Counted from the stretch's first letter, positions 1 to 12,500 are shown. The stretch: DNA of 60,000 bases from Owenia fusiformis (GCA_903813345.2 CAIIXF020000005.1:38073375-38133374), one strand, 5' to 3'. A program made the numbers and translations. The notes: generated by a model not told the origin, from the letters alone.

Positions 1-94
1 CATATTGTAATAGTATTTACAGAGATTTGTTTTTGTTGTAATCCAGATATAAATTTTGCAATGATTGAAATATCATTTCAATGATTTTTCTTAG

Positions 95-3000
95 TTATGC
101 ACTGTCGTAAATAGCGATCTCCTAGAATGTCCATCGCCGAAGATTGTAATCCCCGATGATATCCGCAATGACAACAGTACGGGAAACAAAAGTGTCAACA
201 GTGACAATGTCAACTTCTTCTTTGGCTTTACGTTTGACGGGTTTGCAAAATACGACAATGCTAGTGAAGCCTTAGGTGAAAATGGTACAGCGGAGATATT
301 TCAAAACCCCACAATAGAACGTTACACTTCAGTTGAGGAGTTTTATCCTGGACAGAATAAGCTCATTTATATATGGGTAAGACTTTGGTTTTGTAGATAT
401 TATATATTAAATAAATTGATTTTGAAGAGGAAAAATAAGTCTGCATGCCTATATGCCATCTATTTATTAATACTTATAGCTGATGTTCATTGCAAATATG
501 GATCTTAGTTTGACAAGATAACGGTGAAGAATAGAGAAGATATTTGTGAAATATCTTGATGTTTATAAAGAATGAACTGCAATTAATGAATCCAAACTTC
601 CCAATATGGGAGCGGAAATGGAATTAAACTACCTCATTTTTTACGGTTTAATATAATACAGTCTGATATAACATTGACCCAGTGGGCTTCCAAGTGCTGA
701 AATGTATTGAAAATGATTGACATGTCGAACAATATGATAGTAATTTGAACTGAACTTTGTGAATGCAAGTTATCGAACACCTAAAAAATAGTGGTAGGCT
801 ATTATAACTTCTACATTTCGATGCACAATGAAAGCGATTTAGTTTATGGAAGCCAAATGGTGCTGACAATGCATTATTAATATGATTATAAAAATGTAAA
901 ATCTCTTAAAGAAAAATGTTGTCTATGCTGTATTTGCCGTTCATGACTCAGTCGTCAGAAAAACGAAAACAATTCAGTTGAGCATTGGGTAATGTTATAT
1001 CGATAGGAGGACACGTTCGCTTACAAGATATTTAGACATAATTATCAGATTATGAACGGAAAATGTCGAAAGCTTAGTTGAAGCATCTAAGGAGTATTTA
1101 GTTTATCATTCTGTTGCAACTTCAAAGGCATTCTTGAAATAATTAGTACATAGATTGAGAACAAAATTGTTCTAATTTTGATTGGACACTTTGAAGTTAT
1201 AGAGGTTTGGAAACGTTTTGGATTGATAATGGTATTTGAAGATAATGAGAGCAGACTGACATCGAACGTGTCAGAAAATATAATAATCAAGCCGGATATT
1301 CCCCTTTCATTTGTATTGACAACTATGGCTACTATTGTTGCAAATATTTACATCATTGTCGTCATAGTGGGAACACGGTATTTGCATTCGCCATCTGGAT
1401 ACTTAATGGTATCTATGGCAGTGTCAGACTTCGTGGTGGGATGCATCATTGACATACCCTCAGTCATGGTATGTCGACGCTACAGGTAGCATCGGACCTC
1501 AATGGTTAGTCTGTCAGTTCTCCGCTGTGGTGCTCTGTGTGTTCTGCGTTACTTCAATATACACTCTTGGCCATGGAATTCCCACTTTAGATAAATTAAT
1601 CATGATCACGCGTCCTTTGAAATGTGACAATACCGAGGTGTATCATTCTTACACTCGTCGTCTGTATGATTAGTATCATCATTTGGATTTCACCAATATT
1701 TCAACTTCCCGGGAGTGGCTCTTATTATTTTGAAAAACACTCGAGGATTTGCAATTTCGATTCGACGACATCACCATATTTTCCGTTGGCGCTTGTTGTG
1801 GTTGTTTTTGGACTAGTTACTGCAGTGATATTACGGTGTAAGATATTTAAAATCTGCTTGGCTCAGTCAAAGAAGGTTGCAGAATCTGTCGCTTCCGAAT
1901 ACCTTTGGCCAAATGTCAGTAAAACAAATCTAAAAGCAATACGAACACTATTGGTCATGGTTTTACTTTTTATATAGCCCGGACGCCATTTTGCACTGAA
2001 TGGATCATTCGGGGTTTTATCGGAGAATACTTCACCCCTGACTGGGTGATAGCGGCTACATCTGTTCTCGCTGTATCAAACTCATATTTTGATGCTTTAA
2101 TACACACTGACGAATAAGAAGTTTCGAATATCTGCTAATACAATATTTATGCCTTCGTCATAGAAACAAAGTCTCATCCCTCGCCATGGAAACAGACCTG
2201 ACAATTCATGATAACAGATGAAAGAAATACTCTAAAGCTACTTGTTATATTTTAGTAAATTAGTGACTCGATTGGAGTTTTAAATCAGATTTGTGATTAA
2301 CCTTAGTCAGTGGCTACCATCGTGCTCTTTTTGAATATAATATTTTGTAAATTTCGATAGGGCAAGAACCTGTTGCCAGCTTCAAATATAGGAGACTACA
2401 AGGTTATTCTTGGAGATGGAATCCTGTGTAAAAATGTCATTATTGATACCACTGGTGATTTTTTGACTTGCGAGCCACCCGTCAAGCTACATTCCAAAGA
2501 TGCTGATGTAAGAGTTCAGGTAAACAATCAAGAACATTGAAATGCCTCATCATTGAAATTGATGTTAGTTACTAATATGCATAGTGGGCAGAAAGTGAGA
2601 GAAGTATACTATCATTATCGTATGACATTCCATTCCATAAACACTAACTTATTGAATCAAATCAATTGACTGAAATGATCGTCGCAAACAAATTGCAAAA
2701 TCCCCTCGTCAACTATTATTACATTTAAAAGCAAGAAATGATTTATGGAATCAAAACATTATTTTTGCTTCGACGAGATGGTATAACATGACACAATAAT
2801 AAATATTTGATATGAATATGAATTTGAATACAATTTGTATTGATTTAAAGCACATTATAAGTTGAACTGTGATAAACCGATTCACATGAATAAGAATGTT
2901 TGCTTTAATCATAGGTTGAAGCACCTGTACGGTTCTTTAACACCGAAACGAACTCATCATTCGTTGGATTTCTTCGATATATGGTTGACGTTGGCACGAC

Positions 3001-6000
3001 TGATAAAACAAATCCAACTACGATTGTTGCAATTTCTGTAGGATCCTCAGTTGGTTTAATTGTTCTTCTGATATTGTTACTCGTTGGTCTCGCTTGTCGA
3101 TATAAAGTAAATCAGAAACGGAAAGCTTTATATACGGACTCAAACGGTTCCCAAGGTGCCATTTCAGTTACAATATGGAACATACTAGGGGAGCAACTTT
3201 CAGAGGAAGTGAAGCTTGCGCAAATTGACGAAAAGAGACTTGACGTTTTTTCCATTAGTTTAGGAGAAGGTATGTTATGTAAATGTCAGCATGGGAGGTA
3301 ACCTCTTGTCAACCCTAAGATATCACAGACAAACGGTGTAGCAATAAAAATGGTATTCTTGCCAATTAAACAGTATACGCTCATAATATATTTACGATCT
3401 GATTAAATCATGCAAATGAATAGAACAACAAAATCTTGTTTTGTAAATCTGTAGTTAATGCCATATTTATAGGTTATTTTGGACGAGTGTTTAGGGGAAT
3501 GTTGTATGATGACAGGAGACAAAAACGAGAAGATGTTGCAGTAAAAACAATAAAGGGTAAATTAATTACGCCATGAAATATTCTCTTCTGCTAATATGAA
3601 GAAATAAGTTGTTAACATAGTTAAATCAAACATACTTGTATTATACGATTAATAGGTTTCAAAAAGTATCTTGCTTTTTGTAATTCTACCCCATAAACTA
3701 ATCTTAATATAATTAACATATATTTAAATTAACAATATGGTATTAAATGCAACCAAACATTAATGCCTTCTTACCTTATGTTGTAAGAGCGCGGCGCTGA
3801 CTCCACAGAGAGCATACGAAACTTCATCAAGGAGGCCATCATTATGAGGGAGTTTGACCACGTCAATGTGCTCTCCTTGCTCGGTATTGTCGTGAAGGAC
3901 GATGGGCATGCAATGATTGTGCTGCCTATTATGTCCAATGGTGACCTCAAGAAGTTTATAAGTTCTCCAGAACAGGTTTGAAATTTCAATTTCATGAAAA
4001 GTCATAAAGTTATCCTTCCCCAGTAACAACTAGTTCTCACGACGTCCTATCATGACATAGAATCGTAAATCAGGTATGGTCGAATTAAGGTAAGCGACAA
4101 TTAACTGATTATATATTTTACAAACAAAAAATTGAAAATTAAATAAAAATAAATAAATAAACAAAAAGCATCATATTATGAAAAGCAAAATTTATTTCAG
4201 CGGTTCACTGTTGGGGCGCTGATAGGTTTTGGGTTGCAAGTTGCTAGAGGGATGGCATATCTTGAGCTGAAACGATTCCAGCATGGGGACCTATCAGCTA
4301 AAAATTGCATGTATGTGACGTATTCTTGACATAACACCCGTACGAAGGACCATCCTAGTTTATACCATTACCTTCTTATTTTTATCCAACCGAATTACAA
4401 AGGATAATATGTTAAGCATTAGATAATAAGTTTCTGAACAACAGCTTTTTTCTTGCACATACTAGAATAGCCATATTTGTTTAGCTTTCATATAGCAAAG
4501 TATAACATTTTGAAAGCACTTTTGGATCAACCTCATAATTGCAATATCACTTGCATTTTTATCCAATAAATATATGGTGGATTTACAATTTTGAAACGAA
4601 GCAATGAAATGCCCTAATCAATTATTAAATATACAAGAACCCCCAATACTCCAGCAGTTTCTGGTGAATTGTATGTGTTTGTTTCGATAGTATATTATTG
4701 TACAGACCTTCAATTATATATATTTCGCAGTGAGAATGCAATTTTGTAGAGGATCAAAACAAAGTGTTGATATGAATATGTTATTACAGGGTTGATCAAA
4801 ATTGGATAGTCAAGATAGCAGATTTTGGACTTGCACACGATCTATACACTGACGACTATTATCGTCCAGAAGACGGAAGCAAGCCACAACCGTTCAGATG
4901 GCTCGCTATAGAATCAATAATTGAGAGTAAATATACCATCAAAAGTGATGTGGTAGGTCATACTTGATTGTAAATCAAGCTAGAAAAATATTCTTCCATT
5001 TGGTTGATTTAATGACTCCGCTCTTGAAATGACGGAGAGATTACATCAAACATCAGGAGAAGAAAATATACGTTACAAAAATAAGGTATCTCCAAAATTC
5101 ACAATCTACAAGAGAGTTCCAATGGAGGCATCTTTCAAATACACACAATGCAATATCAAACGAATGTTGAGCAACCATACGCAGGCATGTGTAAAAGGGT
5201 AGGAGGTCCTTTCAAATTATGGTCCTACTCTCCATTGATTTATATGATGACCTCTTTCCCTTATTATTTTATACACAATCAGGGCCAATAAGGGCTGTTA
5301 AGAAGGGGGACCATAATCCCTGGGGGCCATAATTTCTTTTACACTGGCCTATTGGATAAAAATAACGAAGCTTTTATACTCAACACCAATTACCTCCAAC
5401 CTGAAACATGAATGATTGTCTCAACTTATTGTGTGATTGCAGTGGTCATTTGGCGTTGTATTCTGGGAGATCTTGACACGTGGTTGTACCCCATACTCCT
5501 ACATTGGTAATGGAGAACTGAAGAACTTCCTGCTCTCTGGAGGTAGACTTGACAGGCCCGCATACAGCCCCGACGAGTTGTAAGCCATCACATTTATAAT
5601 GATATTTGAATTTATAAATTTATATATCAACCTGAGAACTAGGGACTTTAGTTCTTTCTCTGGAAAGAGAATGAGTTCTTCTATCTTCTTATATATAGCG
5701 TCATAACTGCTTCATTATTCGTTTGGAATAAATTCCGTTATACGAATATTAATGTAACATTTACAAATAAAATTCCCAAATTACAAATACAAATATGATG
5801 TATCAAATAAACAAACAGATACTAAATATAGCGTCTATAACTGCTTCATTATTCGTTTTGAATAAATTCCGTTATACGAATATTAATGTAACATTTACAA
5901 ATAAAATTCCCAAATTACAAATACAAATATGATGTATCAAATAAACAAACAGATACTAAATTCGGGTGCATTTCATGTTTGTAAGGACTAGAAATATTTG

Positions 6001-8437
6001 TAACTAACAATTTATTATTCGCCAACTACAGATTACAATTCGTAATTTCCCCCAAAATTGCCTGTTATTTTATCGAGGAGATGTATTTTTACCAATAATA
6101 ATCGTGCATATTACCCATGAATTGTTGCAGAAAGCAAAGGAATATTCGTACATTAGCGAATGATAAAATGAAACTTTACGAATATAAATGTGAGTTTACG
6201 AATACAAATGTGAATGAACGAATATAAACTGCAAGTCTCGAGGCAAATGTCACGTGACATGACATGTGTGGGGGAGGAGGTGATGACTTTGACCATGGGT
6301 TAACCGTGTCTCGTTGAGAATGATCACGTGATCTTAATAAACCAATGAAAAACGAATATAAAAGTGCAATTTACGAATACAAATGACAATATTTACGAAC
6401 AATAAATGTGCACTTTTACGAAAATATATTACCTTGTTACGAAAATAAATTCGACAATTAAAAAATAAAAATGCCAAGGCTAGTACTGATTCATTGATAA
6501 ATTCGACATTTAGTTCGTAGATATCAAATTAATATATTGCAGAAACAATGATACAGGTACAAAATGAACCCATTTTATCTGTATACGGATAAACAATGTG
6601 TCACTAACAAATACGTTTTGAATGTATTTCAGTATAAAACACATACATAAACGTTTTAACAAAACAAAATAGATTAACGAACAGAAAAGGCAAACAATGA
6701 ATGAAAATACTCAAGTTACGAACATAAATGTGCATTTAACGAGTACAGAAGTTCAATTTACGAATACATATAGTAAGATACGAATAATGAAGCAGAAAAC
6801 ATTCCATATCTTCTGATCATATCTAATAGAGATAATTGTTGTTTACAAAATAAGCTGTTTGAATGGCATAATTCTCATAAAACTCGGTTTCCCAGTTGCT
6901 AGTAAAGACGGAAATATACAGAGTGGTCCAAAAAAAAATTACAATTTTGACAACGTAGCATTTTCTTTCCTGGCAATTTCCCAATTTTTTCATAGGCCTA
7001 TCCTATGGGCATATATGTTTTGTGTGGGGTAAATTTTATTTTGATATACCACCGAAATGAGAGCACAGGCCAATAAATTCTAATGTGGTCAATCCAAGCT
7101 CTGCGCTGAATCACTTATCATCAAGTTAATTGCACATTTAAGTTTGTAATGACCTTCAACACACAGAAAAGGCACTTTTTGGCTCAGGTTCTGTCTTCTT
7201 AGCATCAGCATCAAACATGTGGTGTATATAAGGTGACTGCTGAAAGTTAGCTCATAATTACGACACTGTGCTGGTCTGGTTTAATTAGAAGATGCTAATG
7301 GACGTTCATTTCTTGTGAACGATGGACTGATACATTGAAGTTATGGGAATACAATTCACCCGGGCACTGGGGCGGAAACGAGGGGTTGACATGGATACCG
7401 TAACTGTTATTTGTCAACAAGATGTTGTAAAATTGCACTGCTCAAATACTTAACTTGAATACATCCATCATTACTTCCCCGAAGACAGACTTATCTCCCA
7501 TATGATTGTCCGGATCCTACCTGACTTGCACATTCTCGAGAAATATCCCCTATGAAGTTTTTTGGTGGGGATACTATGCAAACAATCACCATTATGGTGG
7601 TATATGATAATAAAACGTACATCACACAAAATGCACGTCTTTGAAAATATTGGGAAATCTTCCCATGGTTAGACAATGCTACACAATTAAAAGTGTAAAT
7701 GATTTTGGACCACCCTGTATTTAAGCTTTAGAACTTTGATGACTTTTCTACGTACATGCACTTGTAGGTGGGTATTGATATCTGGATGTTGGCAGGAAGA
7801 CCCGCAACGTCGACCATCATTCTCAGCCATAGTATCTTCTATAGAAAGATTGCTTACGGCAGCTGGCATTCCCGACAATGTTTCAATATCTTCGGGAACT
7901 ACAGAAAGAGGTGGTACAGATGGTTACTTGGTGGACTATTTGAGACTAAAAACGGAGGCAAAAAATGGCAAACGCTCCAAGAGATCAACAAACGTAAATA
8001 GACAGCGTGGGTTCGATAATCCAACACCAAGCGATTCGGCTAGTTACCCAGTTGATGCAAGGTCCTACATGAATGATCAAATGCTAGCTAATCAAGGTTT
8101 TAATCCTATTGATTCTACGCGTAAAAGAGATGACCACATACAAGACTATCAAGCTGGTCCAACGAGCAATGGAAATGATCTGATGCTCGATAATTCAGCG
8201 AATTACAAACTTGATGATAGGTTCCATAGAAATAATCCATCCCAAGCCAAGCAAGTCCGTTATGCACCTGATACCAGGGCCAGTGGGAAAGATACAAGTC
8301 AACACGATCTACGCAGAATACACCGTTCCAACCAAGCAGACGCTTTCAAGTCAAGAACAAATCCCACGCTGGCCGCCAACCAACAGATGGAGATGGGATA
8401 CCTAAACCCGGTAATCCATTCGTCGAGAGTAAATTGA
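95..8437 (+). CDS. MET-like: MET/RON-like receptor tyrosine kinase, 3' part (9 exons)
   Basis: Plasma-membrane receptor tyrosine kinase of the MET/RON family; in vertebrates these bind HGF or MSP and phosphorylate their own tails to recruit signalling proteins. Exons: 95-376, 2361-2519, 2915-3269, 3473-3556, 3788-3975, 4201-4310, 4790-4952, 5443-5579, 7768-8437. All introns are GT-AG and the joined frame (2148 nt) stays open for 715 residues to the TGA at 8435. Residues 1-147 are the end of one IPT/TIG domain plus a full IPT/TIG domain, with MET-like cysteines. The transmembrane helix is about 184-208. The kinase has glycine loop GEGYFG (264-269), Lys290 in VAVK, helix C Glu309, DFG 404-406, and activation-loop tyrosines 412, 416 and 417, matching MET's triplet. 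The catalytic loop reads HGDLSAKN (384-391) where the family has HRDLAARN. The tail is about 190 residues. The 5' end is missing because upstream exons lie outside the window. Family assignment is firm; orthology to MET versus RON is not resolvable here. Confidence 0.93.
1178..2163 (+). pseudogene. Decayed class A (rhodopsin-like) GPCR inside a kinase intron
   Basis: A full seven-helix class A receptor can be followed across at least four frame changes (near 1470, 1640, 1965 and 2105) in the first visible intron of the MET-like gene, on the same strand. Helix 1 and 2 text is followed by [13 protein letters not shown] (LAVAD-like TM2). Then comes [13 protein letters not shown], matching the DRY-x5-PL region with DRY changed to DKL. 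TM4 and TM5 follow, then FYIARTPF (TM6, with W of the CWxP-type motif lost) and [10 protein letters not shown], where NPxxY should be. The end is LTNKKFRI, a typical start of the post-TM7 helix, with a TAG at 2161. N-glycosylation sequons NES and NVS lie near the N terminus. No introns are visible. It looks like a member of an orphan amine/peptide-like receptor expansion that lost function. Sequencing error is unlikely to explain four shifts plus changed motifs. Confidence 0.82.
5183..5350. repeat. Imperfect inverted repeat in a kinase intron
   Basis: The segment starting AGGCATGTGTAAAAG reappears inverted as CTTTTACACTGGCCT at the other end, and the inner parts (AATTATGGTCC and GGACCATAAT) also pair. 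This makes a hairpin of about 168 bp in the intron between the kinase exons ending 4952 and starting 5443. It resembles a short palindromic MITE. No clear target-site duplication was found. Confidence 0.5.
5693..5960. repeat. Tandem duplication, about 133-bp unit, two copies
   Basis: The block containing CTGCTTCATTATTCGTTT and ending AACAGATACTAAAT occurs twice in direct tandem with only a few differences (for example TCATAAC versus TCTATAAC). Both copies include the left terminal repeat of the element described at 5707-6795, so the duplication is confined to that element's left end. Confidence 0.85.
5707..6795. mobile_element. Terminal-inverted-repeat element full of TTACGAATA motifs
   Basis: CTGCTTCATTATTCGT at 5707 is matched by its exact reverse complement ending at 6795. 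Between them a degenerate unit of roughly 20 bp, TTACGAATAnAAATGTG, recurs about 14 times, mostly on one strand. There is no coding frame. The left end is tandemly duplicated. A target-site duplication is not obvious. It sits in the last intron of the MET-like gene. I read it as a non-autonomous DNA element; a satellite-derived block with fortuitous ends is the alternative. Confidence 0.6.
6919..7717 (+). mobile_element. Tc1/mariner-like element with broken transposase
   Basis: Ends CAGAGTGGTCCAAAA and TTTTGGACCACCCTG are inverted repeats flanked by TA on both sides, the Tc1/mariner target. Inside, about 7335-7560 on the + strand reads like the middle of an IS630/Tc1/mariner DDE transposase: YIEV, then [15 protein letters not shown], then (after a stop) [13 protein letters not shown], matching the family's FQQDGA...FPDRLIS pattern. 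Frames downstream are broken and the element is only 799 bp, so it cannot make an active enzyme. It lies in the last intron of the MET-like gene, close to the acceptor at 7767. Confidence 0.75.
7768..8437 (+). CDS. Last exon of the MET-like kinase: kinase C-lobe end and long tail
   Basis: This exon completes the kinase C-lobe ([12 protein letters not shown], the conserved CW-x6-RPSF element) and then encodes about 190 hydrophilic residues rich in Asn, Asp, Ser and Gln. The exon starts after CTTGTAG; two bases from the previous exon (TT) plus the first G make Leu493. Potential SH2/PTB docking tyrosines are in [10 protein letters not shown] (Tyr546 and Tyr550) and MGYLNPV (Tyr704, 11 residues from the end). 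Human MET has a much shorter tail with its twin docking tyrosines seven residues apart. The tail is low in hydrophobic residues and probably unstructured. Its function is inferred from tyrosine context only. Confidence 0.88.
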
Positions 8438-9225
8438 TAGTAGTACTCACGTGCACATATCTATATATAACAATAATTATACAAGCAAATTTGAATTTGA
8501 ACTTAGTTTTCAAGGCCATTTGGGCAGTTTTAACGATGTCCAAGTGATCGAAGCCCAGGAGAATATCATTTCAATAGGAGGGCGACCAGGTGAATAGGAT
8601 TTTTTGTCAAGTATGTCCCCTTAAATTTTTCACCAGGAAGTCATAATACCATGACCTACATACCTTAATCCAGGTGAGAGTTTGATTAGAGAGCTTTGCA
8701 CGTAATTACAATGAAAAACTATGAAAAGATGGCACACCATTGCATATGTGTAGGATGAAATTGCTTATAACATGACATGTTTTATGTTTTGGTAACATGG
8801 ATATATTCCTGTCATTTATTTCGTCTTCGTCTCAATTATGAAAACTCAATATAGAATAGACGCCCTTATTGCAGAGGAATTGTCCATATCATAAATACCT
8901 AGCTAGTGTTAGTTTATTCAGGAGCGTAGGCAGGATCTAATATTGGACGAGGCAAATTTGAATAGGTGAGACAAAAGTTGATTTGAGGCAACTATCAATT
9001 CGACTTATTTATTGAAAGAAATGTATGCACTTGAATTTCTCTGTAAATTTTGGAGAGGCACTTGTGCGTGCCTGGTTACGCCCACGTTTTTGGAAGCAAA
9101 TATAATGAAAACAACATTTTCATTGTACGAAAAAATCATCCTTGTGTTTGAATTAATTACATGCACATAAAATGACGATTAATAATTTCTACATTTCATT
9201 TCCTATTTATTGAAAATCAACTATC

Positions 9226-9231
9226 AATAAA
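9226..9231 (+). terminator. Candidate polyadenylation signal for the MET-like gene
   Basis: Canonical AATAAA lies 789 bp after the stop codon at 8437. It is a plausible 3' end for the kinase transcript, but in AT-rich DNA this hexamer is common, so the assignment is weak. Confidence 0.25.
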
Positions 9232-9262
9232 ATAATACAAGTGTATTGTGACTAGATCTAAC

Positions 9263-9324
9263 CTCGTAAAATGTTAATATATAGAATACAAGTTGTTGTC
9301 TATTATATATTAACATTTTATGAG
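9263..9324. repeat. AT-rich hairpin
   Basis: CTCGTAAAATGTTAATATAT at 9263 pairs with ATATATTAACATTTTATGAG ending at 9324, leaving a loop of about 15 bases. Probably a short palindromic mini-element. Confidence 0.65.
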
Positions 9325-9382
9325 TCTGTCAACCGTATACTAAACGCCAAAGAATTAAACTAAATCCGGATGAATACTATAA

Positions 9383-9518
9383 GTTATTCAATAATTCGAG
9401 TGAAATACAGAAAATATTCTTCCCGAGAAGGTTGTATTTCACGATGCGCTAGCAGAGTGAAATACAGACGTTCAAGGGAAGAATATTTTCTGTATTTCAC
9501 GAGAAATCATTGAATAAC
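9383..9518. repeat. 136-bp hairpin element
   Basis: Left arm 9383-9424 starts GTTATTCAATAATTCGAG and ends in AATATTCTTCCC. It is matched inverted by the right arm 9476-9518 (GGGAAGAATATTTTC through TGAATAAC). The loop carries a nested pair, TGTATTTCAC and GTGAAATACA. The arms are nearly perfect, which suggests a recent or actively maintained palindromic MITE. Confidence 0.75.
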
Positions 9519-12500
9519 GTTTTTATTCCATGATTACCCATATAAAACTTGCCTAAATCAAGTCCCTTGGCTTTGGGCCGGAGAAACAGATCAACCTTCT
9601 CACCTCAGAGATATTTTACATCGACATTCCTTCAAAATCTTTATGGCCTTGTTGTTTGCTTTTTATTGTATTATACGAGACATTTGATTTTCTTTCTTTT
9701 TTCTTCAATTTCATCAGCTGGAAGTGCAGTGTAGCGAAAGTTTTTTCGACTTTCGTCTGCCATATTGGATTTAAAGATTTTTACTAGTTCATGAAAACAA
9801 TATGCATGCTTCATATTGATCTTTTTATATTCACAGATGTGTGTTTTTTATCCTAAAATTATAAATTGTGATGATCACCGTATCATTTCCTGATATTCAA
9901 ATCAGATATTTCTAGCAAAATGCAAATATTAGCATGCGTTGGTGTAAACTGATCACCATTGATTTTTTCAGTAATAGTCATATCCTGGATGGAAATCTGG
10001 GGCGTTGGGATACTAGACCGTATCCCAGAGGGGGAGAAACACCAGGGTTCAAAGATGACATACGCTTATAATGTAAATCTGTATTGAGATGACATCGTAG
10101 CTGATTGGTCAAAAGTCGACAAACAAATGACGTCATCAATGGCGGTTTCAAAATTTTCAAAATACGCTTCGAATAATATTATGTTCATTTCTGGCGTGTT
10201 AATCAATATCATAGCTTCTCATTTCACATCAAGATAAAGAAAAGTGTACAGAATATGCCTATATCAATTAAAACATCCCATCGAAGTGTAGTTTTTGATT
10301 ACTAGCCGATTAAAATTCGAACGAACAAAGGTGGTAAGCAAGAGAGGTAATTATGTCTGTCATCTTTAAACTCTGGGGCTTTCCCTCCTCTTACCGTATC
10401 CCAACGCTGACGTCTTTTTCACTCTGTATCCAACGCTTAGTGGAATGTGCGTGTAAATACAGGATATATTTAAGTCACATGCACCAATCAGATTGCAGGG
10501 AATTTCACCATCATGGAATAAATGATCACATTTCATGAAAGTAAACTCCAACAAAAAGCTTGATTTCAAGATACCTTTGTTATTTTTGTGTCTCAGTTTT
10601 TAATGCTCTTTCTGAGACAACGCTGTAATAAATTTTTACTAAGCGCTGTTCGAACCGAATTTCAATAAATTCTCCTATACGATCTCCTTATCCTCGAGAA
10701 GAGTGATTACGGAAACTATCAAATATAAAAGAAGTGGCATATCCTTCCAAGTGAGGTCGCGTTGACACAACGCAAATCCTTGTTTTCGATAATACGCAAA
10801 TTTTTGATAAAAGGCATACGGGTGGGCCAGTCGATACCTATTTCCAACCTATGTGCCTCTGGTTTATGACCACGATCTTAATTGATATGTAAGTCAACCA
10901 TTTGTATCTAACAGGGTGCCCGATGAATATTGCCCATTTTAATTTCAAACTACACGAGTCCATTCAAGCGTACGTGAGTTAGTTGCAGCCTCCATGAGTC
11001 CATTTAGCATGCCAATATGTAAGTTGAGGAAATTCAAATCTATTTTTAAAAAATGTCAATCGCCATCTTATCATTATTCAAATCCGCTCAGTCCCTTCGA
11101 CACAGATTCTATCATCTTTAAATGCAACGATAACAAGGATATAGATCGAATATCACGTTAACACATATTTGATATGTGAACCAAGATATTATATTATAGC
11201 AAGAAATCTCTTCAAAAGTGATATTCGATGGTTTCAAAAGTGATATCCAGTGATTTCGATATTTTTCAAAAATCAATATTTTGATTTCCTATGTGATAAT
11301 CGGACAATCCATTTTTTCAAAAATATCAGATATATCACTCATAGACATCAATATCTTCACTCATTCGCTGCGCTTCACGTGGTAAATCTTTTGGATAGAT
11401 AATAAATCCAAAATATTAAAGATATTAAATACTGAACTGTAAGTTTAGTATTTTTATGTTAAGAGTTTTGAATTGAGTTAAAATAGTCATGATTTGATTA
11501 TGCTTAATTATTACTCTAGGGTTACATTCGAAGCAGGATTCAACGCATAATTAATCTTCATAATCAACTCAGTATAGGATAAATCAGCTATTTAATGCTC
11601 GGTTTTGGATACAATGTATATCCCGAGGAAAATACATTATATCTACCCGATAATTTCGACTTCGAGTACGTGTATGAACGGCTTGTTGGTCATAGGGGTC
11701 TCTCGAGGTTGATGAAATGTCAGCACTAATTGTTTAATTCATTAACTCTGCTTTTAGAAATTTTCCAGCTTACAACAGCATGTTAAATTCAGCTGATCCA
11801 GTTGGTCGATTGAGGAATAAAACAATTCATCAAAATAGTCCAACTCCCCGATAAGAGTAGCTCAACAAATCATTAAAATTGCACAATTCCCCATTGATTC
11901 AAAAGTGTTTTTACTATCAAAGCCATTCAACTTGTATATTAAGTTTGTCCTGCTCCCTCGTAAGATGACTCATCCCCATCCTCATCACCCTCAAGATAGA
12001 AGTTTGATAGGGATACAATAAAGCCCTCCGTCAGTCAATCTGTCTGTCTGCCAGTCTGAAAATAACTCAAATGTCTGTGGATGGATTTCCTTCAAAATTG
12101 GAAAGTTTGTTGAATTTTTTTTATTAATTAGTGTCATGAAATGAGTAGTTAGCAAATAAGTAATTTTAAAACGTTTCTAAACTTCCAATTGAAGGGACTC
12201 AACTTCTTAATTTATTCAAGTGTCTCATCTCTTCATCATATCATTTTACAGTATCTCATGTACTTACGTGTCTGTGGTTTCAGAAGGATTTCTTAACAGA
12301 CAGTATTACTTCAAACTCGCACCATTGAAGAATGTCCATTGGGGCTTCAACGTCAAATACGCGTTTAATGAGAGTAAAATTGATTATCAAGCACAAAAAG
12401 AGAAGTAATATTGACAAATCTAATCTTGAATTATCCGATAAAGTAAGGGCAAATCAGTTTCCAATCTCAGTTACACTGTGAATTATATTTCCTAGCACAT

